This document shows positions 41,675 through 50,066 of a DNA stretch of 64,000 bases, piece by piece (the stretch's first letter is position 1; the number at the start of each line of letters is the position of its first letter). The notes under the pieces were generated by a model. That model was not told the DNA's origin and made no database searches. It was given only the letters and a program-made list of their open reading frames with translations. The translations under genes and the position numbers were made by a program. Source of the DNA: Algoriphagus hitonicola (lineage in GTDB: Bacteria; Bacteroidota; Bacteroidia; Cytophagales; Cyclobacteriaceae). The DNA is taken from the NCBI RefSeq assembly GCF_900113375.1, contig NZ_FOPC01000011.1, forward strand, positions 105,480-169,479, in the 5' to 3' direction.

Positions 41675-42741
41675 TGAAAAAGCTAACCAAGTTTTTATTT
41701 GCCTTTCTTTTGATCTCCTCCGCATGTGTGGATCCTTTTGAGGTGGAAATCCCAGGCGAGGAGCAACTGCTGACCGTGGAGGCAGTCCTCACATCCGAAC
41801 CGGGAAGACAACGGGTGAGATTGACGAGAAGCGATCGGTATGGGTCTGTCTTTGAAGGGTTGGTCAGACCGGTGACCGGTGCCACGGTGATCGTGAGGGA
41901 TGATTTGGGAAAGGTGAGTTTTCTCGAGGAGGATTCCGATGAGCGGGGTTCTTACTTTACCGATCCCAGTTTCGCAACAGAAGTGGGTCGATCTTATTCC
42001 TTGCAGATTCAAACTTCCCAAGGTGCGGTTTACAGTTCTTTTCCAGAGCAAGTCAATGCCGTGCCGGAGATCAATTCTGTGGAGCTGGAAACTATTCGGA
42101 TTCCCGCGGAAGGGGAGGAAAATGACCGTTCGGGAGTACAGATTTTAGCGGAAATCTCGGATCCGGAGGAGGAGAATAATTTTTATTTCTGGAGAAATGG
42201 CCCCTCCGTTTATGTATTGGAAACCCGTCCGGATCTTTTCACTCCCCGTCCATCTGATAGTAATCCCAGCCGGGATCCCCAGCCCAAGGAATGCTGCATT
42301 ACCTGCTATCGCTCCGAAATGGTCGGAAATCAGGGGATATTTATTGCTAATGATGACAATTTCAATGGCTTGACTACTCGGATACCCGTTGGCTTTATTG
42401 AAGATGATGGGCTTCGATTTGTAAATACCTATCGGGTGGATTTACGGCAGATTAGTATTTCTCAGGAGGCTTATCGGTTTTTACGCTTGGTCAAGCAGCA
42501 GACCGAGATCAGCGGCTCTGTATTTGATCCTCCCCCGGCAAACATCCGCAGTAATATGATCAACTTGGAAGATCCTGATGAAGTCGTGTTGGGCTATTTT
42601 ATCGCCGGAGCGGAATCGGTCAGGAGGATTTATATCGATGCAGCCCAGCTTGACTTTGTCCAGCCCAAAACCATTATTCCGGATGATTGTAGAGAGGTAG
42701 AAGGCGCCCAACTAAATCCTCCGGCGGATTGGAACCCCTGA
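41674..42741 (+). CDS. DUF4249 lipoprotein
   Basis: A 355-residue protein with lipoprotein signal FAFLLISSACVDPFEVEIP. The following LLTVEAVLTSEPGRQRVRLT and GATVIVRDDLGKVSFLEED segments are typical of DUF4249, a Bacteroidota family regularly encoded next to TonB-dependent receptors. Its start overlaps the receptor stop codon. It probably sits with the receptor in the outer membrane as an accessory lipoprotein. It converges with the minus-strand gene at 42744 with two bases between. Confidence 0.9.
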   Translation: MKKLTKFLFAFLLISSACVDPFEVEIPGEEQLLTVEAVLTSEPGRQRVRLTRSDRYGSVFEGLVRPVTGATVIVRDDLGKVSFLEEDSDERGSYFTDPSFATEVGRSYSLQIQTSQGAVYSSFPEQVNAVPEINSVELETIRIPAEGEENDRSGVQILAEISDPEEENNFYFWRNGPSVYVLETRPDLFTPRPSDSNPSRDPQPKECCITCYRSEMVGNQGIFIANDDNFNGLTTRIPVGFIEDDGLRFVNTYRVDLRQISISQEAYRFLRLVKQQTEISGSVFDPPPANIRSNMINLEDPDEVVLGYFIAGAESVRRIYIDAAQLDFVQPKTIIPDDCREVEGAQLNPPADWNP

Positions 42742-42743
42742 TT

Positions 42744-44087
42744 TTAAAGCCTTAAAGGAGGCTCTTCGGTTTTTTCGGTAAAGACAATGCCTTCTTTTTC
42801 CAATCGCAGCAATATCGGATCATAAATTTCCGCTAAGATAGGGAGGCGAAGGCCTTTTGCAGTGATTTTTCCATCCAAAAATAAATCTACGGCCATGGCA
42901 AGAGGAAGGCCGACTGTTTTTGCCATTGCAGTATAGGTGGAATTTTCTCCTTTGCAGACCAGACTGGAAGTCAATTTCCGAATTCCCGATTGACTTTTGA
43001 TTTCAAAAAGATGCTGCATCACAATCATATCCCGATCATCTTCATCCAGGGCCCAGTCGATTTCGAGAATATCCTGAAGGATTTCAGCTGGTGTTCCCGT
43101 GGTTCTGGGGAGTTTTCGATCGGAGAAAAAGCCCAGCCATTGGATTTTCTCAAAAGTTTCGTAATCCATTTCGGGAATTAGTGAGGTCAGTTTTTCTTCG
43201 ACGCTTCGATTTGGGTCAAAGGGAAGAAAACTGTTTAAAAATTCACGTAAACTACTTTCTGCAGGTCTAGTAAGGCTGAGACTTTCGTCGGTCATTCCTA
43301 ATTGTACAAAAACATCCCAAGCCTTGCAAAAGCCTTCCCTTCTCAGCGTTCCACGCAATAATGTCGGGATGTCAAGAAGCCCATAGATTTCCCGATATTC
43401 CAAACTGTCCCGATTGGGATAGCCATCGAAATTCCCAATTCCATCCACCTGAATTTTTTCAATCCTTCGGAATAGTTGATGATATGGGACATATTTAAGC
43501 TGGGATTGCTCTACATACCGGGAAAGACCCTTTCCGGCCAAAACTACATTTCTGGGATTCCAGGTAAACTTATATTTCCAGGGATTGTCTTCACTTTCGG
43601 GCGCCAAAAGTCCTCCCGTGAAAGACTTGAAGGAAATGATTTCTTCTCCATTGGCTTTGACTTCATTGATGATTTTCATCGCGGACATGTGGTCAATTCC
43701 CGGGTCTAGCCCGCATTCATTGAGAAATAGCAGGCCTTTTTGTTCGATTTCTGATCGCATGGCGCGGAGCTCCTTGGATTCGTAAGAAGCAGAGAAAAAG
43801 TGCCTGCCCAAGTCCAAACAATCCTTGGCAATCATGGGATGCATCATGGCCGGAAGCATGGAAATCACCACATCGGACTCTTGAATAAGCATTCTTCGGT
43901 TTTCCGCATCCTCGATGTCCAGTTTTTTGGCAAAGGTATTTTTACGGGTTTTAAGCCTTTTTTTGGCTAAATCGGGATCAAGGTCAGCCAAAGTTAGCGT
44001 TCGGTCTTTGGAACTACAGCTATCGGCAAGAAAATCAATTAAATAAGTGGACGATTTGCCTGCTCCAATAATCAAAATTCGGTGCAT
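42744..44087 (-). CDS. Saccharopine dehydrogenase-family protein
   Basis: A 447-residue cytoplasmic protein. The N-terminus MHRILIIGAGKSSTYLIDFL is a Rossmann NAD(P)-binding motif. NECGLDPGIDHMSA near residue 120 and FKSFTGGLLAPE near 150 are characteristic of the saccharopine dehydrogenase C-terminal domain. The family acts in lysine metabolism or related amine dehydrogenation. No lysine-ketoglutarate reductase gene is adjacent, so the substrate remains open. Confidence 0.87.
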   Translation of the reverse strand: MHRILIIGAGKSSTYLIDFLADSCSSKDRTLTLADLDPDLAKKRLKTRKNTFAKKLDIEDAENRRMLIQESDVVISMLPAMMHPMIAKDCLDLGRHFFSASYESKELRAMRSEIEQKGLLFLNECGLDPGIDHMSAMKIINEVKANGEEIISFKSFTGGLLAPESEDNPWKYKFTWNPRNVVLAGKGLSRYVEQSQLKYVPYHQLFRRIEKIQVDGIGNFDGYPNRDSLEYREIYGLLDIPTLLRGTLRREGFCKAWDVFVQLGMTDESLSLTRPAESSLREFLNSFLPFDPNRSVEEKLTSLIPEMDYETFEKIQWLGFFSDRKLPRTTGTPAEILQDILEIDWALDEDDRDMIVMQHLFEIKSQSGIRKLTSSLVCKGENSTYTAMAKTVGLPLAMAVDLFLDGKITAKGLRLPILAEIYDPILLRLEKEGIVFTEKTEEPPLRL

Positions 44088-44207
44088 AGAAGAAGAATTA
44101 GTAAGCTAAATTGGAAAATAAAACCGGCCCAAAAAAGGCAAATGATCTTCTTTTGGCAAACAATTCCTTACTTTATCCGTTCGATTTCACCCATCTTCTA
44201 CTTAAAA

Positions 44208-44687
44208 ATGGAAAAATTGACACAATCAAATGAAATTGAAGTGCTGACCCTGGCGGAGTTGACCGAGGAGGAACTGCAACTTTTGGAAAAGGCAAAAGCC
44301 ATCAGTGTGCAGGCTTATGCGCCTTATTCTAATTTTCAAGTGGGAGCTGCGGTGCTTTTGGAAAACGGTAAAATCCTACAGAGTAGCAATCAGGAAAATG
44401 TGAGTTTTCCGGCAGGAGTATGTGCGGAGCAACTGGTACTGGGCTATGCCGGGGCAAATTTCCCGGACCAGGCGGTCAAAATTCTGGCCATTGCCGCACG
44501 GAGAACAGGGGATGAAGTTTGGGCCAAAGTTTCCCCATGCGGTATTTGTAGGCAAAATATCAATGAGGTAGAGCAACGGTTTAAATCACCGATTCGGATG
44601 GTTTTTTTGAGACCGGATGGGCTGGTGTACCGAATGGAGGGAATCAAGCACCTATTGCCACTGAAATTTGACGATTTGACCAGCTGA
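44208..44687 (+). CDS. cdd: Cytidine deaminase
   Basis: The ATG at 44208 gives 159 residues; an upstream in-frame start would overlap the divergent gene. The enzyme deaminates cytidine and deoxycytidine to uridine products for pyrimidine salvage. The zinc site is CAE (Cys72, Glu74) and PCGIC (Cys111, Cys114), and SNFQVGAAVL near residue 41 is the substrate-binding region. The small homotetrameric form is expected from the length. An esterase gene starts four bases after its stop, so they are co-transcribed. Confidence 0.93.
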   Translation: MEKLTQSNEIEVLTLAELTEEELQLLEKAKAISVQAYAPYSNFQVGAAVLLENGKILQSSNQENVSFPAGVCAEQLVLGYAGANFPDQAVKILAIAARRTGDEVWAKVSPCGICRQNINEVEQRFKSPIRMVFLRPDGLVYRMEGIKHLLPLKFDDLTS

Positions 44688-44690
44688 GCA

Positions 44691-45332
44691 TTGAAGAAAT
44701 CCATTAAATTTCCTTTCGAGGCGCAGTATTCCCTTTCGCATGAACCTGCCGGAAACGAAACTGACTTGTGGGTACTTTTTCATGGATATGGGCAACTTTC
44801 CGAATTTTTTATCCGAAAATTCTTGCTCTTTGATAATGATCAGCGCTTGTTTCTGGCTCCGGAAGGAACCAATTACCAGTACTTGTCCGGATTTGAGGGT
44901 CGGGTGGGGGCCAATTGGATGACGAAATACGAGCGGGAAACTGCCATTGCCAACAATCAGCGCTATTTGGATCAGTTGATGGAGGAGATTTTGGGAAGCT
45001 TTGAGAAATTACCAAAAATTCATGTCTTGGGATTTTCTCAGGGAGCAGCTACGGCAAGCCGATGGGCCAGTCAGTGGTCGGGCAAAATTTCAACCTTGGT
45101 CCTCTGGGCGGGGGGATTTGCCCATGATATGAAGATCGAAGGCGCCAAAGAAAAATTTTTTGACACAAAAATTACGATGATTTATGGAAATCAGGATGAA
45201 TTCTTGACTCCGGAAAGTATTCAAAAACAGGAGGAATGGCTTAGCATTTTGGAGAAAAAGCCCGAGAAAATCACTTTTGAAGGAGGACATGAGCTAAATG
45301 AAGCGGTTTTGGAAAAATTTTTCAAAAAATGA
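44691..45332 (+). CDS. Serine esterase of the phospholipase/carboxylesterase family
   Basis: A 213-residue alpha/beta hydrolase starting at TTG 44691, three bases after the cytidine deaminase stop. The nucleophile elbow is GFSQGAA (Ser116). Asp169 in YGNQDEFLTP and His200 in FEGGHELN complete the triad, and the oxyanion region LFHGYGQLSE is near residue 29. There is no signal peptide, so it is cytoplasmic. The natural substrate cannot be told; relatives hydrolyse short acyl esters. Confidence 0.85.
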   Translation: MKKSIKFPFEAQYSLSHEPAGNETDLWVLFHGYGQLSEFFIRKFLLFDNDQRLFLAPEGTNYQYLSGFEGRVGANWMTKYERETAIANNQRYLDQLMEEILGSFEKLPKIHVLGFSQGAATASRWASQWSGKISTLVLWAGGFAHDMKIEGAKEKFFDTKITMIYGNQDEFLTPESIQKQEEWLSILEKKPEKITFEGGHELNEAVLEKFFKK

Positions 45333-45430
45333 TTGATTCGGTTAATTTTTGGCTTTACTGTTGCTTTTGCTAAAACAATTTGTAACCCAACTGACTTTGA
45401 TTATTTTTCCTAAAATTTTCTAAACCACCA

Positions 45431-45868
45431 ATGCTTTCGCTGACAGAAAAAGAGGTAGATCACATCGCTGCCCAATTACTCAAAGGAATGGTCTGTTTCT
45501 ATCAGATCGATAAGAAAAAGATCCATCAAATGCCTGATGATGAGGATTATTTCAATTATGATCTGACCGAAGAGGAGGAAGATATCCTCGACGAAATCGA
45601 TGCCGAACCGGACAATTTTGCCGAATTCACCAAAATGGAGCAGGCCCAAGAGCACCAGATTATGCAGGATTTTATCGACCGGAAGGTAAAAGAACGAAAT
45701 CTAGCCGAAGAGCTCGTCAATTCCCTGACCAAACCCAAGTCCATGACAGCTTTTAAATTTCTGATCGATGAGTCTAAGTATAAATCCGAATGGAATGAAT
45801 ACCGAAAAGAAAAGTATAGGGATTGGGTCAAGGAGCAGGTGGACAGCTTCAACTACGCCGAGGATTAA
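45431..45868 (+). CDS. UPF0158-like acidic protein
   Basis: A 145-residue soluble, highly acidic protein. The C-terminal two thirds (EHQIMQDFIDRKVKERNLAE; AFKFLIDESKYKSEWNEYRK; WVKEQVDSF) follow the pattern of the UPF0158 family, in which a DFI segment is followed by a W-x(3)-R-containing end. The function is unknown. It is transcribed alone and is followed by a strong terminator. Confidence 0.7.
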   Translation: MLSLTEKEVDHIAAQLLKGMVCFYQIDKKKIHQMPDDEDYFNYDLTEEEEDILDEIDAEPDNFAEFTKMEQAQEHQIMQDFIDRKVKERNLAEELVNSLTKPKSMTAFKFLIDESKYKSEWNEYRKEKYRDWVKEQVDSFNYAED

Positions 45869-45874
45869 GAATGG

Positions 45875-45898
45875 GCCGCCAGAAATGGCGGCTTTTTT
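45875..45898 (+). terminator. Intrinsic terminator
   Basis: GCCGCCA-GAAA-TGGCGGC stem-loop followed by six T. Confidence 0.92.
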
Positions 45899-46161
45899 GT
45901 AGATATGATGGGCTTAATCGGTGAGTTTCTGCTTTGAGGTAAACTTTTGGTTTTCCTGCTTCTCCAGAAGCTGGAATTATTGTGTCATCAATGTCAATCT
46001 ATAAACAAAATCATCCTTTAGTCCTGACTGAACAAGTATTTTTTCAGCATTCACAGGCTAGCTACCGCTTGCAAAAAAAAACACCGCCCCTGTATTTTTA
46101 TTCGCACCGGATTAGGGTATTTTTTAGTTTAAATTTTCATCACAACCAAAACAAATTTATT

Positions 46162-46386
46162 ATGAAAAACAAAATTAAAGTATTCGGTCTTGGTTTAGGG
46201 GTCTTTGCAATGTCCTTTGGCTTTTTTTCAATCAACCCTTCATTTGCTCAGGAGGATCAGGATGATCCCGGAATGGGCGAGCCACACCATATTTGTTGCC
46301 AATCTAATTCATCAGGATGTACTGATTTGGGAGGTGGTTATTGGCCAACTGATGAATCAAGATATGCGGTAACTTGTACCAGGTAA
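46162..46386 (+). CDS. Small secreted peptide with four cysteines (NVEALA-like context)
   Basis: The ATG at 46162 gives 74 residues with a Sec signal peptide (FGLGLGVFAMSFGFFSINPS then FAQ, cleavage about residue 30). The mature 44 residues contain four cysteines (HICCQ, GCTD, TCTR). There is no GG leader, so export is by Sec. Small signal-peptide proteins of this kind, such as NVEALA family members, are encoded beside BF3164/TolB-like propeller lipoproteins in Bacteroidota, and such a gene follows here. A hairpin separates the two, as in the GG-peptide array. Family membership is inferred mainly from context. Confidence 0.75.
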   Translation: MKNKIKVFGLGLGVFAMSFGFFSINPSFAQEDQDDPGMGEPHHICCQSNSSGCTDLGGGYWPTDESRYAVTCTR

Positions 46387-46406
46387 ATGCAACGTTATTT
46401 TAAAAC

Positions 46407-46435
46407 AAAATCCTGGCTTTCTAAGTCAGGATTTT
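46407..46435 (+). terminator. Hairpin terminator between small peptide and propeller
   Basis: AAAATCCTG (46407-46415) pairs with CAGGATTTT (46427-46435), followed by T. The next ATG is at 46447. Confidence 0.78.
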
Positions 46436-46446
46436 TACATTTTAGT

Positions 46447-47550
46447 ATGAAAAAAGTAGCTAATTGGGGAGTGTTAATTTTTACATTATTATATGTCTCT
46501 TGTTGTTCTGACCGTGAAGAAAACAAATTTTTAGAAATAGAAAAAAGTGATAAGGTATTTAATCTTAAGGGTGAGAAATTCTATTTTCCTGAGATCATTA
46601 ATCCCTTATTTATTAATGCAGTAGGTGATTATTTGATCATTTCAGAAAATAGGCGAAATGATCCAAAGTACCCACTTATACGAATCCTAAAAAAATCACC
46701 CTTAGGCTATCATTCATCGAAAGGGAAATCAGGATTTGGACCCTTTGAGATTCCGGATGCGACCTTGGTTGAGCCGGGAAAAAATGATTCTACTTTTACC
46801 GTGTACAGCGGGATGGCTAAAACCTTCACTGACTTTTCACTGACAGACACATCATTGTTAGGAATTGATCAATATAAGCAGCCAGAAGGGATGTATGAAG
46901 TGTTTAATATGTTTCATGCTACAGATAGTACCATTTTAGGGATAAAGTCCATAGACGAAAATCGATTGGTGGAAATTTCCTTGAAGGATGGGGAGAAGTT
47001 AGCAGGGTACGGTAACTGGGAAAAAATCCCTGATACTGATCATTTAATAGATTATACAGATCCTATCGTAAACTATCATTTAGGGGAAATCAATAAGGGC
47101 TGGTTTAGGGGAAATAGAGAAGTTGGACTATTTGTAAAGGCAAGCATCTATCGGGACAGGCTAGAAATATTTGACTACAACGATAAAGAGTTTACGATAG
47201 TGGAAGGGCCGAGACTGGAACTGCCAAAATTTGAAATAGTGCCTTCTGGAGCAAATTCAGTGGTTATTTTTGACATACAAAACAAATACGGTCATCGGGA
47301 TGTCTATATCGATGATAAATACATTTATGATTTATATGGTGGTTTTAACGAAGAAGAAATACAAAAGACAAATGAAGTTGCCAAAACCATTTATATTTTG
47401 ACACATTCAGGCGATGTGGTGGGAAAATTAAATCTGGACATTTCCATAAGAGGAGTGGTCGTTGACTTAAATCTTCAGAAAATATACGGCATAACCACGG
47501 ATGAAGATCCGGGTATAGCAGTTTTTGAATTGCCTTCTGAGTTTTTGTAA
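46447..47550 (+). CDS. TolB-like propeller lipoprotein (BF3164-like)
   Basis: The ATG at 46447 is chosen because the longer frame reads through the hairpin; it gives 367 residues with lipoprotein signal LLYVSCCSDR. The mature part (FPEIINPLFINAVGDYLIIS; LIRILKKSPLGYHSSKGKSG; GFGPFEIPDATL) fits the six-bladed TolB-like/BF3164 family of envelope lipoproteins. The pairing of a small cysteine peptide and a propeller, split by a hairpin, repeats the order of the 9-27 kb array. Ligand unknown. Confidence 0.8.
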   Translation: MKKVANWGVLIFTLLYVSCCSDREENKFLEIEKSDKVFNLKGEKFYFPEIINPLFINAVGDYLIISENRRNDPKYPLIRILKKSPLGYHSSKGKSGFGPFEIPDATLVEPGKNDSTFTVYSGMAKTFTDFSLTDTSLLGIDQYKQPEGMYEVFNMFHATDSTILGIKSIDENRLVEISLKDGEKLAGYGNWEKIPDTDHLIDYTDPIVNYHLGEINKGWFRGNREVGLFVKASIYRDRLEIFDYNDKEFTIVEGPRLELPKFEIVPSGANSVVIFDIQNKYGHRDVYIDDKYIYDLYGGFNEEEIQKTNEVAKTIYILTHSGDVVGKLNLDISIRGVVVDLNLQKIYGITTDEDPGIAVFELPSEFL

Positions 47551-47905
47551 TTAGGTGGTTTTTCAAGTAACTTTTAATGAAGACTATTAACTAGAAAAAT
47601 ATGGATTAGGCCTTTAGGTCAAAGGTTGATTTTTTGATTGCTGGCTTATTCACGGGTCTATCTTGACTTTTTAAGAAAAATTCTTGTTCCAAGGCTTTGA
47701 TGAGAAAGCAGGAAAAATAAAAGCTGTGAGTGGGGACACCCATAGCGGCGATGACTCAGACAACGTGGGTTGAAGTTTGTGAATTTTTCCCTATCCAAAG
47801 ATAACCTTGGTCACCACCGATCAGTTTTGTAAAACCAATTCAAATTTGTGTTTCGATAATCCACCAATTTTTCTTAGTTTCAGAAAGGGTTTTTAGACCA
47901 AAAAG
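47551..47905 (+). other. Gene-free stretch with one dispersed repeat
   Basis: No credible coding frame is seen in 355 bases. The only structure I recognise is the 28-base segment at 47723-47750 that recurs inverted at 63941. Confidence 0.5.
47723..47750 (-). repeat. 28-bp dispersed repeat, copy 1
   Basis: The reverse complement matches 63941-63968 at 23 of 28 bases (CGCCGCT, GTGTCC and CTCACAGC blocks). The two copies are in opposite orientation. Confidence 0.6.
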
Positions 47906-48403
47906 ATGAACCAGTTGGAAAATATTACGATCCGTCATGAATTGAGACCGGGGGATTTGGGCCAGGTAGTCGAACTTCATGGACGGATTTACGCGGATGA
48001 ACATGGCTTTGGATTAGGTTTTGAAGCCTATGTGATGGACAGCCTATTGGAGTTTTATGGACAGTATGATCCTCAGCGAGATAAGGTTTGGATTGTGGAA
48101 GATCAGGGGAAAATGGTGGGTTTTCTGCTTTTGATGCACCGACAAGATCAGCAGGCTCAGCTCCGCTATTTTATCCTGGAGAAGCCCTATCGTGGTCAGG
48201 GACTGGGCAAAAAACTGATGCAAGATTGGATGGATTTTTATCAAGAAAAGGGCTACAAAGGGGCCTACTTATATACTACCTTGGGTTTGGAACCCGCAGC
48301 AAAAATTTATGAGCAATTTGGTTTCAAAAAAATCTCCCAAATGAAATCCAAGACCTTTGGCGTCAATATTTTGGAAATTCTTTTTAGACTAGAAAACAAA
48401 TAG
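47906..48403 (+). CDS. GNAT-family N-acetyltransferase
   Basis: A 165-residue protein. The acetyl-CoA binding signature is RYFILEKPYRGQGLGKKLMQ near residues 91-110, and the C-terminal YEQFGFKKIS motif is typical. It transfers an acetyl group to an amine; the substrate is unknown. It stands in front of an M1 peptidase gene, 29 bases away, so the two may share a transcript. Confidence 0.9.
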   Translation: MNQLENITIRHELRPGDLGQVVELHGRIYADEHGFGLGFEAYVMDSLLEFYGQYDPQRDKVWIVEDQGKMVGFLLLMHRQDQQAQLRYFILEKPYRGQGLGKKLMQDWMDFYQEKGYKGAYLYTTLGLEPAAKIYEQFGFKKISQMKSKTFGVNILEILFRLENK

Positions 48404-48431
48404 TTTTAGCCTTCAGCTATTCCAAACTCCA

Positions 48432-50012
48432 ATGAAAAAACACCTGAATCTTATCACCCTACTGCTCTTTAGTTTTTCTGCTTTGCAAGCCCAATCCTGG
48501 GACTGGGGCGGTCCCATCGATCCCCTGCAAACCAAATTTAAGGTAGTTCAATATCGGCTCGACTTGGAGATCCTGCCCAACGAGCAATCCATTCGTGGTT
48601 CGAATACCATTGTGTTTGAAGCTAAGGAAAAACTCGATACGCTCCGATTGCAATTAATCGACGAGTATGAGGTGGAGAAAGTGCTGATGGATGGAAAAGA
48701 AGTCGAATTTTTTCATCAAAATGATGTACTTGATATCCTGCCGATTGACTGTACTTGTAATGAAGTAGAGGTGTTTTACGGAGGGAAAACCCCCATCGCA
48801 CAAAATCCACCTTGGAAAGGTGGCTTCACTTGGGAAAAAGATCAATTGGACAATCACTGGATGGGGCTTTCCTCTCAGGGGGAGGGAGCAAAAATCTTCA
48901 TGCCCGCATTGGACCATCCATCGAGCGAACCAAGCGAGGGGGTTGAGTTGAGATTCACCGTTCCCAAGCCCTATTTCGTTGCGGCAAATGGGCGATTGAT
49001 AAGCGAAAAATCTGAAGGCGACCAATCAATTTATCATTGGGTGACGGATTATCCCATCAATAATTACAATGTGAATTTCACGGTGGGAATTTTTCACGGG
49101 GAGGAGAAATGGTTTGAATCATCTTCCGGACAGCAGATTCCCATGATGGTGTATGTGTTGCAGGAAAATAAAGCCAAAGCGCCAGTCCTGCTTTCGGTTT
49201 TGGAAGAGAGTGCAAGTACCCATGAAAAGTACTTTGGACCTTACCCTTTTCCAGAGGATAAAATAGCCGTCGTGGAGACACCCTATCTGGGTATGGAGCA
49301 TCAGACTATTAATGCTTACGGAAACAACTTCCAATTTGTACCGCTCGGGGATACCCAGTACGATTGGCTGCTGCATCATGAACTCGGGCATGAGTGGTTT
49401 GGCAACAAAATCTCGGTGGGGGATTGGGCGGATATGTGGATTCATGAGGGCTTGACCGCCTACGGAGATTGGTTGTTTTATTGGGAGCATGGAGGAGAAG
49501 ACGCTTATTTCGAAAAAGTAACTGCGGAGTCCAGACATATTCCCCATGATAGGCCGGTGGTCAGTCGTCCCAATAGCACTGAAAAAGAGGCTTACCATCC
49601 GGAGATTTACAGCAAAGGGGCCATGGTTATTCATTCCCTGCGGGGGATTTTAGGGGATGAAGTATTCTTTCCCATGCTCAAAGGTTTTGTCGCAGATGAG
49701 CGTTTTGGGTATCAAAACCGGGTCGATACGCGTGATTTCACCGAATTTGTCAAAAACTATGCTGAGCGGGATTTGGATGCTTTTTTTGATTTTTACCTCT
49801 ATAGCACCCAGCTCCCTGAGCTGGTAATAAAGAAGAAAGGAAAGAAGGGCTGGGCGATTAGCCTGAAGGGAATTGATTTTACTCTACCGGTAGAGGTAAA
49901 AACGGAGGCGGGGGTTCAAAAAATCGAGTTGGGGGAAAAATCAGTAATGGTTAAAGCCATCGAAGAGCCCGAAGTAGATCCCAAAGCTTGGCTGATGCTG
50001 AACAGAAAATAA
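48432..50012 (+). CDS. M1-family aminopeptidase, secreted
   Basis: A 526-residue protein with signal peptide ending ALQAQ. The gluzincin zinc motif HHELGHEWFGNK is at about residues 313-324, with the third zinc ligand Glu in WIHEGLTAYGDW about 19 residues later, and the GMEH(Q) exopeptidase region near 288. It should remove N-terminal residues from peptides in the periplasm or outside. The fourth HEAT-like domain of long M1 enzymes is shortened. A bidirectional terminator follows. Confidence 0.93.
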   Translation: MKKHLNLITLLLFSFSALQAQSWDWGGPIDPLQTKFKVVQYRLDLEILPNEQSIRGSNTIVFEAKEKLDTLRLQLIDEYEVEKVLMDGKEVEFFHQNDVLDILPIDCTCNEVEVFYGGKTPIAQNPPWKGGFTWEKDQLDNHWMGLSSQGEGAKIFMPALDHPSSEPSEGVELRFTVPKPYFVAANGRLISEKSEGDQSIYHWVTDYPINNYNVNFTVGIFHGEEKWFESSSGQQIPMMVYVLQENKAKAPVLLSVLEESASTHEKYFGPYPFPEDKIAVVETPYLGMEHQTINAYGNNFQFVPLGDTQYDWLLHHELGHEWFGNKISVGDWADMWIHEGLTAYGDWLFYWEHGGEDAYFEKVTAESRHIPHDRPVVSRPNSTEKEAYHPEIYSKGAMVIHSLRGILGDEVFFPMLKGFVADERFGYQNRVDTRDFTEFVKNYAERDLDAFFDFYLYSTQLPELVIKKKGKKGWAISLKGIDFTLPVEVKTEAGVQKIELGEKSVMVKAIEEPEVDPKAWLMLNRK

Positions 50013-50014
50013 AA

Positions 50015-50041
50015 AAAGTCCCACTCGGCTGAGGGGACTTT
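50015..50041. terminator. Bidirectional terminator between convergent genes
   Basis: AAAGTCCC (50015-50022) pairs with GGGACTTT (50034-50041), and CTC/GAG extend the stem inside after a one-base bulge. Confidence 0.85.
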
Positions 50042-50066
50042 CAATGGTTGGTTTGGCTTTAATTTT

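Noticed and set aside
39275..42741. SusC/SusD polysaccharide-utilization locus
   Set aside because: The receptor is shorter than SusC and the neighbour is DUF4249, not SusD; no glycoside hydrolase is near.
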